Assembly (NCBI GenBank): GCA_905198125.1
Contig: CAJKBH010000033.1
Span: 1-32,969 of the forward strand
From: an uncultured Porphyromonadaceae bacterium
GTDB taxonomy: Bacteria; Bacteroidota; Bacteroidia; Bacteroidales; Muribaculaceae
DNA: 32,969 nt
Direction: 5' to 3'
How positions within the stretch are numbered: position 1 is the stretch's first letter; the number at the start of each line of letters is the position of its first letter. Below the pieces are notes generated by a model, which saw only the letters and a list, made by a program, of their open reading frames with translations, ran no database searches and was not told the DNA's origin. The translations under genes and the position numbers were made by a program. Positions 7,443 to 15,522 of the stretch are shown piece after piece.

Positions 7443-7718
7443 ATGGAAAAGAAGGTAGGTCAGGTAACACCCGAAGAAAGCGCAACCATACAGAAACTTC
7501 ATGAGCGCCGCAACGGACTCGTGGAATTGGCCAAAATAATTGACCCCTCCAATGAAGCCCTCTACGAGAAACTCGTTACCGATATGGGCAGGACATCGGC
7601 CGACTTCCAGCAGTGGTGGTCGGATATGGCTGAAAAATATGACTGGGAATCCATTCCGGACCATTCATGGCGTATAGACTTCAATACCGGCGACATATTC
7701 CTGCAGCCCGACAACTGA
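7443..7718 (+). CDS. CXXX repeat peptide modification system accessory protein
   Basis: This 91-residue acidic cytoplasmic protein ends the peptide operon, 27 bp after the second maturase. It has no cysteine and no signal peptide. The sequence suggests two or three helices (about 10-66, ending FQQWWSDMAEKY) and a short beta hairpin (SWRIDFNTGDIFLQ). It matches, from memory, the small protein that accompanies CXXX-repeat maturases. A role in presenting the precursor, similar to a peptide-recognition element, is an inference from size and position only. Confidence 0.75.
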   Translation: MEKKVGQVTPEESATIQKLHERRNGLVELAKIIDPSNEALYEKLVTDMGRTSADFQQWWSDMAEKYDWESIPDHSWRIDFNTGDIFLQPDN

Positions 7719-7727
7719 TGCCTTGAC

Positions 7728-8033
7728 ATGTCGAAGGCATCGGTCAAAAAGGCGCTGAAGGAGCTGGATCACGAGGGGCTCGTGATCCTGCTGATGGATC
7801 TGTATGCCTGCCGCAAGGATGCGAAGGATTTTCTTGAGTTCTGGGCCGATCCCGACGAGGATAAGGAACTGGAACGCGTCAAGGAACGCATCCATAAACT
7901 ATTTTTCCTGCCTCATGACAAGCCGCGCCGCAAGCCGGACATGACGGAAATCAAAACATTAGTGAAGAATTTCCGTTCCACGACTATTTCGCCCTCTCCA
8001 CATCGGGCATATCATGATTGTTATTCTCCTTGA
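7728..8033 (+). pseudogene. 3'-truncated DUF6155 gene copy
   Basis: The first 82 codons (7728-7975) are nearly identical to the start of the intact DUF6155 gene at 9215, with seven mismatches in 248 bp by my count. Similarity begins exactly at the ATG and ends abruptly after TTCCG at 7975. The remaining codons (STTISPSPHRAYHDCYSP) are unrelated tail sequence that runs into the 3' end of the opposing DUF1016 gene. The intact protein is 177 residues, so about half is missing here. It starts 10 bp after the peptide accessory gene and may be transcribed with that operon. It could be a dead remnant, or a short protein with the N-terminal domain only. Confidence 0.8.
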
Positions 8034-9076
8034 GATTCTTTCAGGCGATAATGCTCCTTAGCAACCGCAATCGCCCTTTGCAATTTTTCAGATAATAATT
8101 TTTTATCCGGCAATTTGGTGTAGTATTGAGCTACTTTTATGGGTGAATCCTCGTCAAGCATAAGGTACTCAATATGTTCGGTATTGCCTTCGGAGCATAG
8201 GATCAGACCTATGGGCGATTCTTCGCCATCCCTGCGGTCATGTCGATTTAGATAGCGTAGATACAACAGCATCTGCCCTTCATAGGCAGGTTTGAATTTA
8301 CCCAATTTTAGGTCAATCGCTACCAACCGCTTCAACCCTCGGTGGAAAAACAGTAAATCCAGTTTATAATCCACTCCGTCAACAGGTATCCGTTTTTGCC
8401 TGTCTACAAATGCGAAATCAGAACCGAACTCCTTCAAGAACAACTGAATCTGATTCAGTATGGCAGTTTCCAGTTCACTTTCGCTGAATACATCAGGCAG
8501 CCCAAGCATATCAAGGAAATAACTGCTTCTGAAAACCATATCCGGCTGTATCTCGTTTTTCTCCTTCGATTTCTCCAATTCAGCCTTTATCACTTCATCG
8601 GGTTTGCGACTGATGGCTGTACGCTCGAACAACTGCGCATCGATTTTTTCATCAAGGGTACGTGTTGACCAGTGTTCTATGCGACACATTTCCATGTAAA
8701 ACTGACGTGCAAGAGCATTCGGCACCGCCATCAATGACCTTAAATGTGTCCAGCTTAATTGTGTACGCACTGCGTACATTATTTCTTCCTCACTGAAAGT
8801 GTACGCGGCGCGTACACAATGTTGGAGTTTCTGATAACCCCAGCCGCTTCCATATCTGGCTCTCAATCTTTGAGCCAAACGTTTAAGAACCTGTTCTCCA
8901 TAATCTGCCCGTTTGTTGAGAAGTACATCTTCCTTGATTCGTTTGCCGACATTCCAGTTCATCATGGATGCCTCGGAATTTACATACACGGCTACCCGAT
9001 AACGGGCTTGCTCTATGATGTTGCAGACGTCATCATAGAGCTTGTTTTCGAGGTTAGGGGCTATTTCTTGTGCCAT
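8021..9076 (-). CDS. PDDEXK nuclease-domain protein, YhcG/DUF1016 family
   Basis: This 351-residue protein has the DUF1016 N-terminal helical domain (about 10-165: WNVGKRI, YGEQVLKRLAQRLRARYGSGWG, LSWTHLRSLM) and a C-terminal PD-(D/E)XK nuclease domain (about 180-345). Catalytic candidates are D240 (YKLDLLFF) and D255-L-K257 (AIDLKLG), with a downstream Gln (EGQMLLYL). Members are often linked to defence or mobile DNA; the cellular target is unknown. The gene opposes its neighbours, looks more A/T-rich than them by eye, and is bracketed by two copies of the DUF6155 5' sequence, which suggests it arrived by insertion or recombination. Confidence 0.9.
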   Translation of the reverse strand: MAQEIAPNLENKLYDDVCNIIEQARYRVAVYVNSEASMMNWNVGKRIKEDVLLNKRADYGEQVLKRLAQRLRARYGSGWGYQKLQHCVRAAYTFSEEEIMYAVRTQLSWTHLRSLMAVPNALARQFYMEMCRIEHWSTRTLDEKIDAQLFERTAISRKPDEVIKAELEKSKEKNEIQPDMVFRSSYFLDMLGLPDVFSESELETAILNQIQLFLKEFGSDFAFVDRQKRIPVDGVDYKLDLLFFHRGLKRLVAIDLKLGKFKPAYEGQMLLYLRYLNRHDRRDGEESPIGLILCSEGNTEHIEYLMLDEDSPIKVAQYYTKLPDKKLLSEKLQRAIAVAKEHYRLKESQGE

Positions 9077-9095
9077 CGTAATCGTTTTATCAATA

Positions 9096-9103
9096 CAAAT
9101 TTA
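9096..9103 (-). promoter_or_regulatory. -7 element for DUF1016 gene
   Basis: Minus strand reads TAAATTTG (TAnnTTTG), about 20 bp upstream of the ATG at 9076. This suggests the nuclease gene carries its own promoter. Confidence 0.5.
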
Positions 9104-9188
9104 CGAATTTTATGCGAGATATACCCCTGATTTCGGAATTATTAGCTAAGTGACCCGGATTTTCTGGCCGGATTTGAAGATAATTTGT

Positions 9189-9196
9189 TATATTTG
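9189..9196 (+). promoter_or_regulatory. -7 element for intact DUF6155 gene
   Basis: TATATTTG matches TAnnTTTG and lies 18 bp before the ATG at 9215. It supports the start at 9215 over an upstream ATG at 9185, which would lie before the element. Confidence 0.5.
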
Positions 9197-9214
9197 TGGA
9201 TTCATTCAAGAGAT

Positions 9215-9748
9215 ATGTCGAAAGCATCGGTCAAAAAGGCGCTGAAGGAGCTGGATCAGGAGGGACTCGTGAACCTGCTGATGGATCTGTATTCCTGCCG
9301 CAAGGATGCGAAGGATTTTCTTGAATTCTGGGCCAATCCCGACGAGGATAAGGAACTGGAACGCGTCAAGGAACGCATCCATAAACTATTTTTCCTGCCT
9401 CATGACAAGCCGCGCCGCAAGCCGGACATGACGGAAATCAAAACATTAGTGAAGAATTTCCGCACTCTCGGCCCCGACCCGGAGAAAATCGCCGACCTGC
9501 TGATCTACGTTCCGGAGCTGATGTTGGAATGGCTGCAACGTCGCAACGGCACCGGCATGACCGCCGCGCGTTCACGATTCGACTCGATGCTGGAGGAATC
9601 CCGGACTTTCATCGAAAGCGCCGGTCTGGAACAGGTATTCGGCGTGCGCCACGACCGCATCGCCGAACTTATCAACGCCTACTACGACACCTCATGCGAC
9701 GAAACTGGCACCAGCCGCCGTCGCAAATGGTTCCGCTTCCGGTACTAA
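9215..9748 (+). CDS. DUF6155 family protein, intact copy
   Basis: This 177-residue soluble protein begins MSKASVKKALKELDQEGL and continues with an acidic, helical LMDLYSCRKDAKDFLEFW segment, as in DUF6155 proteins of Bacteroidetes. The C-terminus is basic and aromatic (RRRKWFRFRY). There is no signal peptide and no known catalytic motif. Its first 248 bp are duplicated at 7728-7975, upstream of the DUF1016 gene. Function is unknown. A strong hairpin follows the stop, so it is probably a single-gene unit. Confidence 0.8.
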   Translation: MSKASVKKALKELDQEGLVNLLMDLYSCRKDAKDFLEFWANPDEDKELERVKERIHKLFFLPHDKPRRKPDMTEIKTLVKNFRTLGPDPEKIADLLIYVPELMLEWLQRRNGTGMTAARSRFDSMLEESRTFIESAGLEQVFGVRHDRIAELINAYYDTSCDETGTSRRRKWFRFRY

Positions 9749-9765
9749 CGTTACGACAAAAATCA

Positions 9766-9807
9766 AGGCCCTGTTCTTTAAGGAATAATCCCATAGGAAC
9801 AGGGCCT
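9766..9807 (+). terminator. Putative terminator hairpin after DUF6155
   Basis: AGGCCCTGTTC at 9766-9776 pairs perfectly with GAACAGGGCCT at 9797-9807, with a 20-nt loop. No T run follows, so termination is likely but not certain. Confidence 0.6.
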
Positions 9808-9854
9808 GAATAATGCAAGTTAATAAACTGAGACTAAATTCAATGCGTTATCTT

Positions 9855-10051
9855 AGAGTGTGTTTACTTTTATACCGTTTTAACTAATGAATAGGGTGAT
9901 TATTTAAACTTCAAATTAATATTGAGGTCTTTTTTGGCTGATTTTGCCAAGCCTCGTCGGTCACGGTGCCCGCACCGCTCCCTCCTTGGCTTGCAAAATC
10001 ATCTCAAAAAATCCTCTCAATCTTAATTTGATTTAAAAGTAAACACACTCT
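9855..10051. repeat. Large inverted repeat, MITE-like or structured element
   Basis: An 18-bp perfect inverted repeat (AGAGTGTGTTTACTTTTA at 9855-9872 and its complement at 10034-10051) bounds a 197-bp unit. Inside, a second imperfect pair extends the arms: CAAATTAATATTGAGG and GATTTTGCCAAG on the left match CTTGCAAAATC and CAATCTTAATTTG on the right. The centre is G/C-rich. The right end touches the stop codon of the leftward gene. The gap 9749-10050 holds this element and the preceding hairpin and no gene. Confidence 0.75.
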
Positions 10052-11532
10052 CAGCGGATCATTACTTTTTTGCCGTCAATGATGTAGATGCCTGGAGCGA
10101 GAGTGTCGCCCGCCTTTATCTTCTTACCGTCGATTGTAAAAATATCAGCTTGGCGCTGTGTGAAATCAATGTCGTTCACCCCGCTGGGTAAGGTGATATT
10201 CATACTGAACGAAAGGGTGTTTTCCTCCCCATATTTCAGGTTGCCGACGTTGGTGGTGTAATCAACATAGCCGTCACGGGAGGCCGTGAGCTTATACGTT
10301 TCGGCGATGACTCCTTTCAGCGAGATGACATATTTCCCCTGATCATCCGTTGTGGATGTATATTTATCGGTCTCGTCATCCGACGCTGCCAGGGAGATTT
10401 CCACACCATTCAAAGGCGTATTGCCGTCGGATGCGGTTACGGTGCCGGTCAATACGGTCTCCACTTGAGTGAGCGTGTATGCGTTGTCGACATTCGTGTA
10501 GTCGAAGACCACGGTAGCACTTTCGTTCTTATAACCGGGATGATCGATCGAAACGGTGTAAGGCTTATCGGCTGCCACAACAGCGTTGATATTGTCCAAT
10601 ACATAAACGCCGGGAGTCTCGGATTCAGGAACAGTCATTACATCGCTGTCCGGATCCGTCAAGGTGACCGTGGCATCTGTCAGCGCTTCTCCCCCACTCG
10701 TTACCCGGGCAGTAAACGAGAGCATGACCGGTTTCAGCACGACGGATATATCGGATTTGTCGGCATCCGTGATATCGAAAGGAACCGATTGCGACACATA
10801 TCCGGTTTTGCCGAACTCTGCCGTATATGATCCGGCCACAAGTCCGGTGACACTCCACTTTCCTTCGGCATCGGTCAATGTATCGGTTTCGCCCACCTTG
10901 ACGGCGACACCGGCCACAGGGGTCTGCGCCTCGTCAGTCACGAACCCGCCGGCGCTGAATTGCGTGTTTGTCGCCTCGTAGGAATTGGAGATGTCGTTGA
11001 TGTATTGCTGTCCCGTGATCGTGAGTGCATAGTAGCCGTCGGCCGGGACCTCGATATTGATTACCTTGTAATCGGTTGCTGAAAGGTCCTCCACTTCTTT
11101 CATGACCGAGAGGTCGCCCGCAATGTAGGTGTCGTCGCCGGGAGTGGCTTCAAACAGCCTGATAACCGAATAAGTAGAGGTGGAGGAACGGGCCTTCATA
11201 TTGAAACCGAGAGTGCCCTTGTGGGCAAAGAATACCATCGCTACGCTTTTATTATTGTAATCAAGCGCTACCAGACATGGCAGATTGTCCACTCCGTTCT
11301 TGCGGGGGCTGATTTTCCAGCCATAGCTGTTTGTCCCGAGAATCATCCAGCCTTCAGGCAGGTAATTGCCATAATAATCGGGGCTGCTGCTGTCAGTGCT
11401 AAGATAAAAGTCTGTGTATTTTCCTGGGGCCGGCTTGTTGAAATTCCAGGTATCCGTCACGGTCTCCGCGGATACGGAGACCGTGATACCGGCGAACAAC
11501 GCGACTGTCAGGAAATGTTTTAATATATTCAT
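10051..11532 (-). CDS. Secreted protein with carboxypeptidase-regulatory-like domains
   Basis: This 493-residue protein begins with a Sec-type signal peptide (about 1-22, ending VSVSA). Residues 25-190 may form a choice-of-anchor/jelly-roll-like domain (TVTDTWNFNKP..., GTLGFNMKARS). Three carboxypeptidase-regulatory-like beta domains follow at about 192-258, 272-345 and 358-432, each with the motif G..V.D..G.P..G..V and a GY near the end. The C-terminus (IFTIDGKKI...LAPGIYIIDGKKVMIR) resembles T9SS-type sorting tails in Bacteroidetes. It is likely a surface or extracellular protein. The gene follows the 11545 gene on the same strand after 12 bp, so both are probably one operon. Substrate or partner is unknown. 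Confidence 0.75.
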   Translation of the reverse strand: MNILKHFLTVALFAGITVSVSAETVTDTWNFNKPAPGKYTDFYLSTDSSSPDYYGNYLPEGWMILGTNSYGWKISPRKNGVDNLPCLVALDYNNKSVAMVFFAHKGTLGFNMKARSSTSTYSVIRLFEATPGDDTYIAGDLSVMKEVEDLSATDYKVINIEVPADGYYALTITGQQYINDISNSYEATNTQFSAGGFVTDEAQTPVAGVAVKVGETDTLTDAEGKWSVTGLVAGSYTAEFGKTGYVSQSVPFDITDADKSDISVVLKPVMLSFTARVTSGGEALTDATVTLTDPDSDVMTVPESETPGVYVLDNINAVVAADKPYTVSIDHPGYKNESATVVFDYTNVDNAYTLTQVETVLTGTVTASDGNTPLNGVEISLAASDDETDKYTSTTDDQGKYVISLKGVIAETYKLTASRDGYVDYTTNVGNLKYGEENTLSFSMNITLPSGVNDIDFTQRQADIFTIDGKKIKAGDTLAPGIYIIDGKKVMIR

Positions 11533-11544
11533 GACACCTGTTGT

Positions 11545-13044
11545 TTATTTCATTACCTTGGATACGTTGCCGTTCTCATCCACGCGGATGAATACGCCAT
11601 GACCGGCCTCCTTGAGCGAGACTTTGCGTCCCTGCAGGTCGTAGACAGAGGCATTTCCTGTCGGAGCCGCCATGCCGGTTATTCCTGAAGTTTCTCCTAC
11701 GTTTACACGCACGCTGTTCAGTGTATAGACAGTGGCGCCGTCCACGCTGTTCTCGTTGAAGTAAAGCACGTCAAGATTGCCGTCGGAGAAGTTGGTGGCG
11801 GGATAGTCGAAGGTGCATTCGTTGCCGAATTTCACGTTACGTTCAACATTTCCGTTGCTGTTGACTATGCACATATAGCCTTGTTTCTTGCCGAATTCAA
11901 TCACATCGACGTATGCCACCATCCAGGTGTCGTTCTGGTATGGCTCCACTCTCAGCGGGCGGTAGGAAAATCCCGAGACATCATCCTTTGTCGACAGGAT
12001 TTTACCTTCATCACCCCAGCGATAATCACCGGTAAACGAGAAAGCCTGACCGCCTAAGGCATACTGACCGCGCATTACGGAATATGCTGTCATGATAGTC
12101 TTGCTCCCGGGGTTGACTGCAATCAATGTGTTGTCACGTGAGTAAAGTTCCTCGGTCACTACATCCATAGCCTGGCTGAATGTGTTGTTTCCATCCTTGT
12201 CCACATGCTGCACCACGGGCATAGTCTGGTAATCACCGAAATTGCGGACAAATGTCACGGCCACACCGCCGTCGCCGTCCGGAGCGATGCTGTAAGGAAA
12301 CTTGTTAAAGCCGGAATATTCGTCGGTCGACAAGGTTACCGGAGCCTTCCAGACCTCGTCGAAATCGCATGTGTATCGCATAGCCATCGTTCCCTGGTCG
12401 GAAACAGCATAAACGCGTATGAAGTCCGTACCTGCGCCGGCGGCGATCTGACCAGAGAAATCATCCATCATTGTGGCAAACTTTCCGTTGTCGTTGAGGC
12501 GGGCCAGGATCGGCAGTTTGTTTTCATCAGCTTTGTAGACTACGGCATATATTTCGTCGCCCAGACGTGTGAGCATCGGCGGGTATTTGTAGTTGTTGCT
12601 CAACTGAACGCCATTCTCGCCCCATACATGTGTTCCCTGCTGTGAAATCTTGTAGAGCACGGGGCGGTGTCCCGTACCGGATTCATCGTCGCGGGTATCG
12701 GCCCATGCTATCACCGCAGCTCCATCGGCTGAGGTCACCATAGAATAGTCCTTGGAATAGGATGCCTGCGGGAAGTTCTCCACCTGCATGGGTTTTTCCC
12801 AGGCCTTGTTGCCCTGTTCGTCAATCAGCATAAGGAACAGTTCGGCGCCTGATTGCCCGGGTTCCTGCCAACATACGAATGCCTTGCCGTCGGTTGTGAA
12901 GGCGGTTTTCGGCTCATACATTTCCACTGTGGATGACAACACCTCGGCCGGATTCTTCACGGTTCCCCATCCCGCAACGGCGGTGAGAGGAACTGCAAAC
13001 ATCATTGCCGACGCGCTTAACGATAAGAAGTGTAACTTTTTCAT
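11545..13044 (-). CDS. Secreted beta-propeller-like protein with sorting tail
   Basis: I choose the ATG at 13044 (499 residues), since it begins a clear signal peptide (MKKLHFLSLSASAMMFAVPL) and a promoter element lies at 13116-13123; a longer open frame to 13143 starts upstream of that element. The middle of the protein repeats a pattern of strands such as AAVIAWADTRDD, IYAVVYKAD and GGVAVTFVRN, suggestive of a beta propeller. The C-terminus (SVYDLQGRKVSLKEAGHGVFIRVDENGNVSKVMK split across about residues 466-499) resembles a T9SS-like sorting domain. No enzyme motif is recognised. It heads a two-gene operon with the 10051 gene. Confidence 0.72.
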   Translation of the reverse strand: MKKLHFLSLSASAMMFAVPLTAVAGWGTVKNPAEVLSSTVEMYEPKTAFTTDGKAFVCWQEPGQSGAELFLMLIDEQGNKAWEKPMQVENFPQASYSKDYSMVTSADGAAVIAWADTRDDESGTGHRPVLYKISQQGTHVWGENGVQLSNNYKYPPMLTRLGDEIYAVVYKADENKLPILARLNDNGKFATMMDDFSGQIAAGAGTDFIRVYAVSDQGTMAMRYTCDFDEVWKAPVTLSTDEYSGFNKFPYSIAPDGDGGVAVTFVRNFGDYQTMPVVQHVDKDGNNTFSQAMDVVTEELYSRDNTLIAVNPGSKTIMTAYSVMRGQYALGGQAFSFTGDYRWGDEGKILSTKDDVSGFSYRPLRVEPYQNDTWMVAYVDVIEFGKKQGYMCIVNSNGNVERNVKFGNECTFDYPATNFSDGNLDVLYFNENSVDGATVYTLNSVRVNVGETSGITGMAAPTGNASVYDLQGRKVSLKEAGHGVFIRVDENGNVSKVMK

Positions 13045-13115
13045 AGGCTTACTTATTGGGTTTATTTGATTTCTGTCAGCAGGGTCCTGAATGAGGCCCG
13101 ATATAATATATGATG

Positions 13116-13123
13116 CAAAGGTA
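13116..13123 (-). promoter_or_regulatory. -7 element for secreted-protein operon
   Basis: Minus strand reads TACCTTTG (TAnnTTTG), giving a leader of about 65 nt before the ATG at 13044. The region 13045-13276 also must hold the promoter of the divergent gene at 13277; TAATATTG at 13234-13241 is a one-mismatch candidate. Confidence 0.5.
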
Positions 13124-13276
13124 ACGATATTTCCCAATTCCACTTGTCATTTTGTCACAAATATAAACCCATCGGCACATTTCTTGATTACAATCAAGTC
13201 TTTTTATGACAATTTGCGAATATCACAGGGCGTTAATATTGCAAAAAGAATCAACATATTCATTAAAAGTTCCTTT

Positions 13277-14623
13277 ATGAAACAAATTTTCGTATTTATT
13301 CTGACAGTTGCCATGACCCTGGGCATGTCGGCAAAGCAGCCGCAGCTTCGGGAGAATCCCAGGCTCGTGTCCCATACTCCGGGAGCTAACCTTAAATTGA
13401 AGAAGGTCATCCCTTCAGGCCTTGACCAAAGGCTGCGCGCCTCCGAATCCACCGGTGCCAACACGGTGGAGGGAGTCTACACCATCCACATCGAGGATGT
13501 GTACTTCGATGATTCCAAAGGCGACATCACCGAGGAATGCACCGTGACGCTTGACGACAATATCGTCACCTTGGACTGCATCTACTTTACGCGACCTGTA
13601 AAAGGAGAGTGGGATGCCTCCAACAGCACCATCACATTCAATCCCGAATATCTCGGCCAGGTAACAACCAATGCGGGAACCCGTTATATGGCGTTCCGGC
13701 CTATCACTTATGTAGCGTCATCCCAGACTCTTGATTACACGCCCTATTCGGTGACCTACAATAACGGCACGATCCTGTTCCCCGAATTGCACGGTTTCGG
13801 CTGGATTCTATACACCGATGCGGAGTATACACAGCAGGTCGGGGTAGCCGAATTGTTCAACATATCCTCGATGGAGCAGAAAGACCCCGACGAGGATCCC
13901 AACCAGGACTGGACAGGCATTGGAGAGGCCACACTGTATGATCCCTGGCTTCTGCCCGGCCTGTCCATGCAGGAAGAAGCCGATAAGGGATATGGCGTGG
14001 AAATGCAGCGCAATGATGAAAACCCGAACCTGTATCGTCTCGTTGACCCATATAAGGGGAAATCGCCGGCGGCGCAGCTCAACAGCTACACAGGCAACGG
14101 ATACATCACCTTCGACATCACTGACCCCGAACATGTATTGTTCACTGCCTCCGGAGCGGGATTCGCCAATCAGGAAATGGGCATCAGGCAGTTCTATTGC
14201 ATGGATCAGTTGTCGGCAGTAGCCGGGGCTTTCCAGATGGATCCCGGGGTTGTGATAGCCGTGATAGGAGACGAACTTTGCTATTCCCGATATGAGGACG
14301 GAGTGCTCAGTCTTGGCTCCATGGAATCCGAGGACGTAGAGACGGGTGAGCTATTCACCATGTATGCCGCATGTTTCGGTATACAAGGCGATCCTTACGG
14401 TGGATATGGATGGACGGACGATAACGATGCACTTGTCTCCATGAACGGGCGTATCGTGTTTCCGGGATACAGCGGCATTTCCGGCATCCGGGACGAAGTC
14501 ACTCCGGTTGAATATTATGATCTGACAGGCAATCGTATTGACAGACCCCGTGCAGGTCAGATTGTCATAATGCGACAGGGAAGCAATGCCTCGAAGATTG
14601 TGTACCAGGATATAATAAATTGA
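13277..14623 (+). CDS. Secreted protein of unknown function with sorting-like tail
   Basis: The start is the ATG at 13277 (448 residues), which begins a signal peptide (MKQIFVFILTVAMTLGMSA); the open frame extends upstream but without sense. I do not recognise a family. The body is acidic and beta-rich (VEGVYTIHIEDVYFDDS, YNNGTILFPELHGFGW) and suits an extracellular or surface location. The C-terminus (EYYDLTGNRIDRPRAGQIVIMRQGS) has the YDLTGR-type motif of T9SS-like tails, similar to the two secreted proteins on the opposite strand. It is probably monocistronic and ends at a strong bidirectional terminator. Confidence 0.7.
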   Translation: MKQIFVFILTVAMTLGMSAKQPQLRENPRLVSHTPGANLKLKKVIPSGLDQRLRASESTGANTVEGVYTIHIEDVYFDDSKGDITEECTVTLDDNIVTLDCIYFTRPVKGEWDASNSTITFNPEYLGQVTTNAGTRYMAFRPITYVASSQTLDYTPYSVTYNNGTILFPELHGFGWILYTDAEYTQQVGVAELFNISSMEQKDPDEDPNQDWTGIGEATLYDPWLLPGLSMQEEADKGYGVEMQRNDENPNLYRLVDPYKGKSPAAQLNSYTGNGYITFDITDPEHVLFTASGAGFANQEMGIRQFYCMDQLSAVAGAFQMDPGVVIAVIGDELCYSRYEDGVLSLGSMESEDVETGELFTMYAACFGIQGDPYGGYGWTDDNDALVSMNGRIVFPGYSGISGIRDEVTPVEYYDLTGNRIDRPRAGQIVIMRQGSNASKIVYQDIIN

Positions 14624-14641
14624 TTTCTTAACCGATATGAC

Positions 14642-14679
14642 AAGCCGCCGGAGTCTCAACATAATCGCTCCGGCGGCTT
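14642..14679. terminator. Bidirectional terminator between convergent genes
   Basis: AAGCCGCCGGAG (14642-14653) pairs perfectly with CTCCGGCGGCTT (14668-14679), giving a 12-bp G/C-rich stem with a 14-nt loop. It lies between the gene ending at 14623 and the opposing regulator gene that ends at 14711. Confidence 0.8.
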
Positions 14680-14710
14680 ATTATCAATATACTTTCAGAT
14701 GTTGATACTT

Positions 14711-15316
14711 TCAGATGTCGGTTTGCTTCACAAGTTTCCGGCGGATGCGACTCAGCGTCTCGGGGCGTACGCCGAGCCAGGAGGCAATCATCTTCAACGG
14801 CACCTTGCGCGAAATGGTCTTACCCGTCATAAGCCCGAGTCTGGAATCGCTCTTGCTCATGAATTCGATTAATCTCTCCTCGGGCGAGAGGTTGCAGAAC
14901 ATGATGTATTTCAGCTCCAAGGCCCGCAACTGCCCCGCGCACAGCAACATCATCCATTTGACAAATTCAGGGTATTTATCCATTAAGGCATTAATGTCGG
15001 TATATGGTATGCTGTAAACCTCCGACTCAATGACGGGAATAAGAGAAAAATCAGAGATCTCATGTCCTATCCAGCATTGCAAGGGAGTATAAATGTCACC
15101 GTCCGTACCGAACAACAGAGTGTCCTCTTTTTTTTCTGTCTGGTGACACACCCTTAGAATTCCGTCGCGGACAAAATAAAAGTATTTGCATTCCTCACCC
15201 TGACGAATCAGGTAGTCGCCGGCATTAAATCGGGCGACTTTGGCAACCCGGTTCAAATCTGCGAGACAGTCCTCGCCGAGCGGTCCGTAAGTTCGTAATA
15301 TCTGAGTCAATTCCAT
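14711..15316 (-). CDS. Crp/Fnr-family transcriptional regulator
   Basis: This 201-residue protein has an N-terminal cyclic-nucleotide-binding-type beta barrel (about 20-115: FNAGDYLIRQGEECKYFYFVRDG) and a C-terminal helix-turn-helix (about 160-192: KMIASWLGVRPETLSRIRRKL). Cysteines are present but do not form an Fnr-type N-terminal cluster. The effector is unknown; the phosphate-binding cassette is not conserved enough to predict cAMP binding. It is divergent from the TonB receptor operon and could control it through the repeats at 15523-15588, which is an inference from position. Confidence 0.88.
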   Translation of the reverse strand: MELTQILRTYGPLGEDCLADLNRVAKVARFNAGDYLIRQGEECKYFYFVRDGILRVCHQTEKKEDTLLFGTDGDIYTPLQCWIGHEISDFSLIPVIESEVYSIPYTDINALMDKYPEFVKWMMLLCAGQLRALELKYIMFCNLSPEERLIEFMSKSDSRLGLMTGKTISRKVPLKMIASWLGVRPETLSRIRRKLVKQTDI

Positions 15317-15372
15317 ACAAGCACTTTATCATTGAGAGTCATTTCTTCTGGGACAGGATAATAATGGTAGTG

Positions 15373-15403
15373 CAAAAATAATGAATAAATTGCTCTTTTC
15401 CAA
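15373..15403 (-). promoter_or_regulatory. Promoter of Crp/Fnr regulator gene
   Basis: Minus strand carries TATTTTTG (15380-15373) with TTG at 15403-15401 exactly 20 bp upstream, a good Bacteroidetes -33/-7 arrangement. The leader before the ATG at 15316 is about 50 nt. Confidence 0.55.
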
Positions 15404-15522
15404 CTTTAGAGCCGACCCTGAAGATAAACCGAATCCGCTCGTCACGCCGTTGGGTCCGCTTCCGCCATTAAAACGGATTGATTCAAACCGTTATAGGTTA
15501 TCCGGTTCTGTCCATCACTGAA

